Assembly: GCA_963575745.1 (NCBI GenBank)
Contig: CAUYUJ010014622.1
Span: 268,156-300,655, forward strand
DNA: 32,500 bases
From: Prorocentrum cordatum
Lineage: Eukaryota > Sar > Dinophyceae > Prorocentrales > Prorocentraceae
Reading direction: 5' to 3'
The notes beneath the pieces were generated by a model. It worked only from the letters and a program-made list of their open reading frames with translations. It was not told where the DNA came from and searched no databases. Each line of letters starts with the position of its first letter. The first letter of the stretch is position 1. The position numbers and the translations under genes are program-made. This document shows positions 25,511 to 32,500 of this stretch, piece after piece.

Positions 25511-25514
25511 TTCG

Positions 25515-27090
25515 ACTCAGCTCAGGTTTGCCTGGTGGATGGGCCAGAGAGGTGGGTCAGTGATCGAGGTTACGCGCCGCCGAGAGGGGGACCCCGCAAC
25601 GGGCACTTTACCTCGGCGGCGTGAGGGAAGGTTGCAGGGACGTGGCAGGAGCGCGCCGCTTGCACGCGGGCTGGCGCAGGGAAGCGACAGGGAGGCGCCA
25701 CTTTCTTGCATCGGCCACGCTCCCCGTCAACCGAGTGCCCATCAGGGTGGCGATGACAGGCTCTCGGGGCGCGCGTGAAGGGGGTCAGCCAGTCCCCTCC
25801 GATCCCTCTTGGCCGACCCGGGCTTGGGAGCCGAGCGGAGACGACCCCCGTTCTCCAACCTCTGCTGGCCTGGGTTTGGGAGCTACGTCGCTACGCCGTG
25901 GCTGGCCCGGGAGCGCGACCGCTGACTCGGGTCGGCCCGCCTCCGAGGCTGCGAGATCGAGCTTTTTGGATCGTTTCGGCCCGTTCTGTGCTTGCGGGAG
26001 GGTTGTCTTTGCCACGGCTGGCTCCACTTCGAGATCCTGGTCAAGGCGCACCTCAAATAATGTCTGGGGAACGGTCCTGACGGGAGGGAACGAGGAGGAG
26101 GGAGGGACAGGTTTTGGCTCTTGCGGGCAGACACCGGGAGGGCATCCTGCAGGAGACCTCTACCTCTGCGTGTGTTAGCATAGCGCAGGCCATTCACATC
26201 TTGCCCATGCCTCACTTGTTATACAGAATTGAATCCCTTGCCTGTTACGTCTTCCCGCGCCCAGTGCACGCACATCTTCCTACGCTGCACCGCATTTCGC
26301 AAGCAGTACAGACGCCGTCCTCATCACAGCACGCACGCACACACACACACACCATGACAATCGCCGCAGGGCCAGCGTGGCACCGACTCGAGCGACGCCG
26401 CGACGCCACAGGGCAGAAATTCGCATACTATTTCGAGTAGCAAGCCCACGCCACCTACTCAACTCCCACCACAGCGCACAGCAGCAATCCCGACCTATGA
26501 CAGACACAACGACTCCCACGACTACGGAGCACATGATCCCTTCGCCAAGGGCAAAGGCGTGGGAAGAGCCAAACTCCTTCGTTCGCGGCGATTTGGCGAT
26601 CGTGCAGCGCGTCCGAGGCCTACACAGGATCGTGGTAATGCGAGTTTCCACACGGGGGGGGGGGCGAGGCAAGGCAGAGGGCGGCCTCGGAGGAGGGAGG
26701 GAAGCCGCGGCGGCGCACTCAGCCCGTTCACGTGCCTGCATCGAGGATCGGTTCCACGTTCCGGCCTGCACCTCCAGTCGACCTTCCCTCCCTCCTCTTT
26801 TCGCCCTCCATCTCCCTCGCCCTTCATCACTGGCTTTTCTCATAGCCACCTGCGCCCGTCGCCCTTCCCCCCGCGGGTCCTCCTCCCCCCACTCGCCGCT
26901 CGCCCCCTCGACCTCGCACCCCTCGCCCGTCCTGCTTCCCCTCGCCCTCCCGCCCTGCCCCCCCGGCCGTTCTTACACCGTAGACCCAACATCATCTCGG
27001 TAGCTTCACTTCAATGCGGGCGCTGCGTGTGGGGAGGTTCAGAACGGACGTGGAAGCATGGAGGCTGGACGAGCATCACCACCGTACACA
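25515..27090. other. No gene recognised over ~1.6 kb
   Basis: A short inverted pair GCGCCGCCGAG / CTCGGCGGCGT lies at 25575-25622. A CA run is at about 26328-26352. 26760-26970 is C-rich with CCCTC/CCCGC repetition. No frame on either strand shows the bias of the real exons. Confidence 0.4.
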
Positions 27091-27160
27091 CACGAGTCAT
27101 CACACACGCACACACACACACACACACACGCAACGCACACACGCACGCAACCCACACCCA

Positions 27161-27197
<37 letters not shown>

Positions 27198-27206
27198 GCG
27201 CGCGCA
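27091..27206 (+). repeat. (CA)n microsatellite with CGCA and CCCA breaks
   Basis: ACACACAC runs separated by CGCAACGC and CCCACACC, ending in CGCGCGCGC. Confidence 0.9.
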
Positions 27207-27359
27207 CGCGCCGACGGATCCGGAAGGACGTAAGGTCGCAGGAGGTACGCAAGGGGAGCCGGGTGGGATTAGGATTACATCCAGTTCCCCTTGGCAGAGC
27301 GAGGGCGGACGAGGCCGGCAGCAGAGGCAGGAATAGTGCTTCTGTGTCGTCTGCCGCCC

Positions 27360-27530
27360 TCTTTCTTGCCGCCCACGCGGGGAGAGGCCCGCCACGCCCT
27401 CGGCGCCGCGCGCTGTGGGGCCGCCGGCCACGAACCGCTCGGCCGCCTTGAAGCAGCAGCAGGAGGCCGCGGGAGGGACGGCGGGCGCTCGGGGCCGAGC
27501 CCTCGGCGGAGGCGAGCGGCATGTCGGCGG
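27360..27530 (-). CDS. Possible minus-strand exon, strand uncertain
   Basis: The minus frame ...AVPPAASCCCFKAAERFVAG... to ...GAEGVAGLSPRG has nearly all G/C-ending codons over its core (27370-27460) and a three-Cys run. The plus frame EARHALGAARCGAAGHEPLG is a credible competitor. Limits and product unknown. Confidence 0.3.
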
Positions 27531-27535
27531 CGAGC

Positions 27536-27632
27536 CCGGGGGGAAGCGAGAAGGAGAAGGAGAAGGAGGAGGGAGGAGGGAGGAGGGAGGAGGGAGGAGA
27601 GGGAGGAGGAGGAGAAGAGAGGAGAGAAGGCT
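27536..27632. repeat. GGGAGGA / GAGAAGG purine tract
   Basis: Units AAGGAG then GGAGGAGGGA, about 95 bp. Confidence 0.8.
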
Positions 27633-27754
27633 AGCTGCGTCATCGGGCAGCCCAGCCCACTTCCTTCCGAAGGCCGAGGTTTGTACTGACTTCCGAGCCG
27701 GCTAGATGAGGGGAACAAAAATTGGCAATAAACAAAAAAATAAAAACTCTGAAG

Positions 27755-27873
27755 GTCCGCGCGGATTATCTCGGATCGGCGAAGGGCCCCCCGGCGGCGC
27801 CTCCGTCGCCGCCCCTGGCCGCCCGCGCGCCAGGGAGGGGGGTCCAACGCCGATCCGAGAAATCCGCGCGGAC
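27755..27873. mobile_element. Family-B TIR element, best copy (119 bp)
   Basis: The left arm GTCCGCGCGGATTATCTCGG...GGGCCCCCC and the right arm (complement GTCCGCGCGGATTTCTCGGA...GGACCCCCC) match over about 38 bp with few differences. The GC-rich interior resembles the copies at 4466 and 14588. AAG|GT at the left edge and CCCGAG at the right edge would serve as splice sites if it lay in a transcript. Confidence 0.8.
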
Positions 27874-27984
27874 CCCCGAGTTATCATTTTTATGCCACTT
27901 GTTGTTCCCCTATTCTCGCACGGCTCGGAAGTCCCCCTCGGCCTTCGGAGAAGTTTGCTGCGCCGGCCCCGAAGACGCAGCAAG

Positions 27985-28155
27985 CCTTCTCCTCCTCCTC
28001 CTTCTCCTCCTCCTCCACCCCCTCCTACCCTCCTCCTCTACTCCTCCTCCTCCTCCTTCTCCTCCTCCTCCTCCTCTCCTCCTCCCATCCTCCTCCCTCC
28101 TCCCTCCTCCCTCCTCCTCCTCCTCCTCCTACTCCCTCCTCCCTCCTCCTTTATC
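27985..28155. repeat. (CTC)n polypyrimidine tract
   Basis: CTC/CCTCC triplets with T-breaks, about 170 bp. Confidence 0.9.
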
Positions 28156-28273
28156 TGCTGCTGGCGAGCCCCGCGGCCTTCCGAGGAGGCCTCCCGCTGC
28201 TCGCGGCCCCCATCGGGGGCTCGCCGCCGAGCAGGGGCCCTGCGCGGCGGCTCCGGGGGGGGGGGGGGCCCAC

Positions 28274-28452
28274 GGGCCCCGCCCCGCCCAGCTGCTGCCG
28301 GGCAGGACTTTCGGGTCGGCCCACTGGACAAATTTGGAGCCTGTGCAGAAGTTCGTGCACTGCAGCACGTTCTTGGCGACGGTGCTGGTGGCCGCGCGCT
28401 GCTCGTCGCAGACGACGTCTCCCCTCGTTGAGTCCTCGTCTCTGTCCTCGTC
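28274..28452 (-). CDS. Minus-strand exon, product unknown, Cys-containing
   Basis: From CCAGGACACAG| the frame reads DEDRDEDSTRGDVVCDEQRA, then ATSTVAKNVLQCTNFCTGSK and FVQWADPKVLPGSSWAG. About 85% of codons end in G or C, and the composition is well balanced, with hydrophobic, aromatic and three Cys residues. The competing plus frame lacks the bias. The 3' end is uncertain: GGCCC|GTGGGC at 28273 is the first GT. No family recognised. Confidence 0.5.
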
Positions 28453-28917
28453 CTGTGTCCTGGGCCTCCTCCTGCGCCGGCCTCGGGTGAGGGCATATCG
28501 GGTGAGGAATAATCATTCAGGAGGGAAAGAAACACACAGACACGATGAATCGTCCGTTCCCCCGAAGATGTAGGAACATATGGGCAGTGGGGGGGAAGAC
28601 AGAAGCCCCGAAACTGTTGGAACGGATGGGGAATCTGGTTATATGTGTCTATTTATCTGTGTGTCCCAGTTCCCCTTCAATCATGGGGTGAGGAGCCCAG
28701 GGTCTGGCAGCCTATGGAACCCCAATCGTGGATCTGGCCATGTACATCCACCGCCGCCCTCAGCAGATGGGGGATCCTCCAGGGTCTGAAGCCTTCTGGG
28801 CACATGCCTCAGTCAATGCAATGCCCCCCCCCTTACGTTGCTGCATGTCTCGGGAGCGTCCCAAAAGGCTAGAAAAGGGAGAATCACAGCCGGGGCCATG
28901 AGGTCTCCCAGATTTCG
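28453..28917. other. No gene recognised
   Basis: Lower-GC sequence with no coding frame; probably intron of the minus-strand gene. Confidence 0.35.
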
Positions 28918-29282
28918 TAGCCCTCCTCCTCCTCCTCCTCCTCCTCCCTTCCACCTCCCTCCCCCCTCCTCCCTCCACATCCTCCTCCCCCTCCTCCTCC
29001 TCCTTCCTCCTCCTCCCCTCCTCCTCCTCCCCTCTCCTCCCCTTCCTCCTCCTTCTCCACCTCCCCCTCCTCCTCCTCTCCCCCTCGCCCCTCTCACCTA
29101 CTTCCATCCACCTCCACTCCTCCACCTCCTCCTCCTCCTCCTCCCTCCTCCTCCTCCTCACCTCCTCCTACTCCCTCCACCTCCTCCGCCTCACCTCCTC
29201 CTCCTCCTCCTCCTCCTCCACCTCCTCTCCTCCCCTCTCCTCCCCCTCACTCCTCCTCCTCCTCCTCCTCCTCCCTCCTCCC
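28918..29282. repeat. (CTC)n polypyrimidine tract, ~360 bp
   Basis: CTCCTC triplets with CCACCTCC, CCCCCTCC and TTCC breaks. It starts directly after the donor of the minus-strand exon 29286-29405 (GAG on that strand). Confidence 0.9.
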
Positions 29283-29285
29283 CAC

Positions 29286-29405
29286 TGCGTTCCCAGGCCC
29301 CGCCTCGTCCGCGCACGCGCCTCGGGCCACCGCGCGCCCGTCCTCCTCCTCCCGGCCCTCCTTCGGCGCACCCGGCATCATCTCCGCGGCGGCAAGGAGG
29401 CGTTG
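29286..29405 (-). CDS. Probable minus-strand exon, product unknown
   Basis: The frame RLLAAAEMMPGAPKEGREEE, then DGRAVARGACADEAGPGNA, has about 85% G/C-ending codons and ends at AACGCA|GTGGGG in phase 0. The upstream limit is unclear: the frame stays open into the repeat at 29409 and an acceptor such as GCGGAG| would shorten it. Possibly the same gene as 28274-28452. Confidence 0.4.
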
Positions 29406-29408
29406 AGT

Positions 29409-29748
29409 CAGGCGATCGCAAACATGGATCAAGGGGGCGTGCTTGGTCGGGCGGCCTGTTCCTGCACAGCGCCCTCGTCTCCGCGTCGCCTTCGCCTCCT
29501 GCTCCTTCTGCTCCTTCTGCCCATCTCCATTCACCACTTCCTGGGCACTGGTGCCCCCGAGCATCAGGCGATCGCAAACATGGATTCAGGGGGCGTGGAT
29601 TAGCGACGGGCCCCGCTTCCATGGAAAATCTCAGATTTCCGCCGCCGAAGGAGGCACCAGCCGCACTTCGGGGAGGGCACCTCCCCCGATCCATGGATTT
29701 GGCGACCGCGCGCCAAGTCCGTTGCTAATCCATGTTTGCGCGCCCCCG
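29409..29748. repeat. GCGATCGCAAACATGGAT repeats, direct and inverted
   Basis: CAGGCGATCGCAAACATGGA at 29410 and 29566 (same strand), each followed by T.AGGGGGCGTG. A related inverted copy AATCCATGTTTGCGCGCCCC lies at about 29728-29747, and CCATGGATTTGGCGACCGCG at 29692. The 29566-29748 part looks like a TIR element. Confidence 0.6.
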
Positions 29749-29904
29749 ATGGAGGCCCGGGATCTCCAGTGAGTGTACGTTGGCGGCCGCCTTGTGGGGC
29801 GGAGGGGCGCGGACTTCTATGCTGCGGAGAGCAGTGATCGCACCAATCATAAGATTATCTCAGTGCGACCCTACCTAGGAGTTGGATGATCTAGGAAAGC
29901 AACA

Positions 29905-29992
29905 TCTATATGAAGCTAAGCTAAGCTAAGGCGAAGCTATGCTAAGATGTAATAAGCTAAGCTAAGATGAGATAAGCAACGCTAAGCGAAGG
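29905..29992 (+). repeat. GCTAA short tandem repeat, degenerate
   Basis: AAGCTAAGCTAAGC units with AGATG, GCGAAG and AACGC variants. Confidence 0.85.
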
Positions 29993-30684
29993 GAACGTCA
30001 CTGGGGGAACCGCGGAGCAGATGCCGGGGGAACCGCCCGGGGCGAGTTGCACTGCCCGGCCCTTTAAGCTTACCGAGTAAGAACCCCTCTAGGCTGAGCC
30101 TAGGTAGGGAACTTGCACCAGGGAGCGAAGCTGTATTCCTAGAATTGTATCGGCATGGGTACTGGCATGGGCCCTCGTATCTGTTGTATGTGTGTGAAAG
30201 CATGTGAGTGTACAATCATGCGTTTGTGAATGTGAATTTGGGTGCGGACGCGCGAACGCGGGAAAGTGAGAGTGCGTGAATGTGCGATGCGTTTGTTCTG
30301 GCAGGGCCACGTGAGACCCAGGAGGATGGAGTACTTGAGGTGACGGGGCATAAGGCAAAAGCAGCACCAAAGGACCACAGAAACACCACTCGTAGGATGT
30401 GGAGGACTAGCTGGTGTCTTTGAGCGAGACCATTTTGAGTATTAGTAATCGTGCGAGGCCAGTTCCACAACTGGTAGGCAGGTTTGGGGGCAGGGGTGTT
30501 ACTCTGAGTACACTAACCAGGCAGATCGAAGAAATGCTTGCGAGCATGCGTGATTATGTTTATCCAGCTGCCTGCGGCAAGTCCCCCACCGTGTCAGCCC
30601 AGCATTTAGGGTGGCGACTGTTCAAGGGGGCACGGGAGGGAGTCACGTGTAACACCTCATATACCCAGGGTTGGGAGAGCAGTG
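29993..30684. other. No gene recognised
   Basis: Includes a two-fold GGGGGAACCGC repeat (30003 and 30026) and a loose TGTG-rich stretch at 30182-30290. No coding frame of quality. Confidence 0.4.
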
Positions 30685-31150
30685 ATGATGATGATTTGAT
30701 GGTGATGTTGATGACGTTGATGGTGATGGTGGTGATGATGATGATGTTGATGGTGATGTTGTTGATCATGATGATGATGATGTTGTTGATGATGATGATG
30801 ATGGTGTTGATGTTGATGCTGGTTATACTGATGATGATGCTGCTGATGATGATGCTGATGATGCTGATTGTGATGATGAGTGTGATGATGAGGAGAAGGA
30901 GGATGAGGACGAGGATGATGAGGATGAGGAGGAGGAGGAGAATGAGGATGATGAGGAGGAGGAGGAGGATTAGGATGAGGATGGGGATGAGGACGAGGAT
31001 GGGGATGAAGATGAAGTTGGGAATGAGGATGAGGATAAGGATGAGGATGAGGATGGTGGTGGTGGTGATGATGATGATGATGATGATGACGAGGAGGAGC
31101 ATGAGGAGCAGCAGCAGGAGGAGGAGGAGCAGGAGCAGGAGGACGAGGAA
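30685..31150 (+). repeat. (GAT)n / (GAG)n triplet satellite
   Basis: GATGATGTT units in the first part, changing to GATGAGGAC / GAGGAG in the second, with CTG and TTG breaks. Met/Leu/Ile-, His-, or Asp/Glu-rich translations are repeat products. Confidence 0.9.
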
Positions 31151-31194
31151 GGCCGTCACATGTGTCACCTTTCGTCGCCACTGTTTTAGAAGCT

Positions 31195-31985
31195 CTCATG
31201 GAATTCGTTTGGCCTATCTTGGGGCTGCCTTGGCCTCATGTGAGGCAGCCTTAGGGGGTCCTTGGGGGCCCTCTTGGGCCGTCTTCGGGCACTCTTACGC
31301 CGTCGTGGGGCTCCCTTGCGCCGTCTTGGGACGGCCCTCTTGGCACCTTCCTGGACCGTCTTGGATGCATGCTGGGCAATCGGGCCATCTTGGGACCCGC
31401 TCGGGGGCCTCTTGGGTCGTCTTAGCGCCACCGTGGAAGCTTCTTAGGTTGTCTCGGGGCTGCAGTGGCCTCGTGTGGGGGGCAGTTGGGGTCCCTTGGG
31501 GCCCTCTCGGGCAGTCTTGGGGCCCTCTTACGCCGTCTTTGGGCTCTCTTAGGCGGCCTTGAGACCCTCTTGACCGTATGGTGGGTCTGGGGGCCGTTGC
31601 GGTGCCGCCTTGGGCCGTCGGAAGGCAGTCTGATGCCGTTTCTGGTCCCACGGGAGGCCCTCTGGGACCGTCTTGAGGCCTTTCTGGATGCTTCTTGGGC
31701 CATTGTGGGGCAGTCTGGGCTTCCTTTCGACCCTCGTGGGGACCTCGTGGGCCGTCTTGGGGCCATTGTACAAGCTTCTTGGGCCATCTTGAGCTGACGG
31801 AAACCCGAAACGGCGAGAACGCGAAACGCAGTCAACAACAAAAAAGGATATCATTGAGCTTGGCTTCTTCGGACCCTCTTAGAGGCCCCCTTGTGGCGTT
31901 TTTGGGCCCTCTTGGAGTCATCGTGGGCCGTCTTGAAGCCATATCGGGCCGCCCCGAGGCCATTTGGGGAAATCGTGGCATCCTT
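31195..31985 (+). repeat. Degenerate TCTTGGG/GGGCCNTC repeat, ~0.8 kb
   Basis: Long array of imperfect units (TCTTGGGCCG, TCTTCGGGCAC, TCTTACGCCG, ...), the TCTTG cores spaced mostly 10 or 11 bp apart with some 14s. A break at 31795-31850 separates two sections. Longest block of this repeat in the window. Confidence 0.75.
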
Positions 31986-32500
31986 GGCTGACTGTCTGGA
32001 CCGTCTTGGAATCCCGGGACGCGGACTCATCACATCGTGGTTGGTCGAGGGATCGTGGCGTCAGGAACGCGGCCCCATTGTTTTGTTACGAAAGATCGTG
32101 GCCTCGGGAAGGGTGGGCGATGTATGCAAGGAGACGCGCCTCAATGCGCATAAGGCACGGTGACGCATTGGGGCTCGCGTGCGACAATGTCGTTATGGTG
32201 TTTGGTCACGTGCAGGTTTTGTTCATAGACGATGTGCGCATCCAGTAAAGTACATGGCATGGGTCATCCGTTCACCAAAATGTAAACAGCAGATGCATTG
32301 CTGCACTGGGTGCAGCCACCAATCGTTCTAAACGAGCCTGTGTGGTCCTATGTTGTTAAGTTCTGTCTGCTGCATAGCCAAACCTGCATGCAGTATTGAT
32401 TGGTATGCAGTGTAGGTGTGTGTGTGTGTGTGCGCGCGTGCGCCCTGATCTGCGTGATCTGGGCTGGCCAGTGCGCTCCCGCCTGCCTAGACCTACGCCG
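31986..32500. other. No gene recognised; short TG run near the end
   Basis: Unique sequence of moderate GC with a TGTGTG/CGCG run at 32414-32442. No coding frame of quality before the window ends. Confidence 0.4.

Noticed and set aside
28290-28431. Plus-strand frame ending ALLVADDVSPR
   Set aside because: Many codons end in A or T, unlike all other exons; the opposite frame on the minus strand has the expected bias.
30414-31562. 382-residue plus-strand frame over the GAT tract
   Set aside because: It consists of the GAT/GAG satellite and the degenerate TCTTGGG repeat, with short unique sequence lacking codon bias.
1-32500. tRNA, rRNA, spliced-leader RNA or snRNA genes
   Set aside because: I looked for tRNA box B-like GGTTCRANNCC motifs and the dinoflagellate spliced-leader core and saw none. 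A covariance-model search would be needed to exclude diverged copies.

Overview
The window looks like nuclear DNA of a eukaryote, most probably a dinoflagellate; a Prorocentrum-like species is a guess and not shown. The reasons are: coding islands with strongly G/C-ending codons; introns of GT-AG and GC-AG type with repeated AG|G boundaries; a very high load of triplet microsatellites (CTC/GAG, GAC, GAT, CAG/CAT); and many short terminal-inverted-repeat (TIR) elements lying in or forming introns. There is no bacterial operon structure, and nearly all the long open frames are translations of microsatellites or antisense shadows. All exon models here were made by eye from reading frame, splice signals and codon bias, without transcript support.

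Gene A (+ strand, about 2882-14498) is the best-supported gene. It is a large coiled-coil protein assembled from at least ten exons (2882-3157, 3453-3623, ~4639-4815, 6689-6781, 7180-9498, 9589-11016, 12008-12226, 12426-12854, 13057-13212, 14298-14498), about 1,820 residues, with further uncertain exons between 5000 and 5770. Two parts, one in the 9589-11016 exon and one at the extreme C-terminus, resemble animal CEP162 (QN1/KIAA1009), a centriole and transition-zone microtubule-binding protein. Between them lies an EF-hand-like pair (12008-12854). Every firmly placed intron is in phase 0.

Regions to the right. 14588-15070 is 3' flank with repeats. 15175-16377 holds two probable minus-strand exons around a ~490-bp TG/CA tract. 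16560-19070 is a decayed minus-strand non-LTR retrotransposon with recognisable reverse-transcriptase pieces. 19134-23080 is repeat-dominated: GGGA tracts, degenerate TGTGGTGCAA units, and a tandemly duplicated ~1.4-1.7-kb unit with long GAC arrays. 23100-25515 has dispersed repeats plus minus-strand exons (25379-25222 and 25055-24928) separated by an intron that is exactly a TIR element. 27360-29405 holds three more probable minus-strand exons of an unrecognised gene or genes. 29400-32500 is repeats: GCTAA units, GAT tract, and a degenerate TCTTGGG repeat with ~10-11-bp spacing.

The most interesting system is a set of at least six unrelated families of short (100-200 bp) TIR elements. Several coincide exactly with introns or take their splice sites from the TIR or target duplication. 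This looks like several introner families acting side by side in one locus, on both strands.
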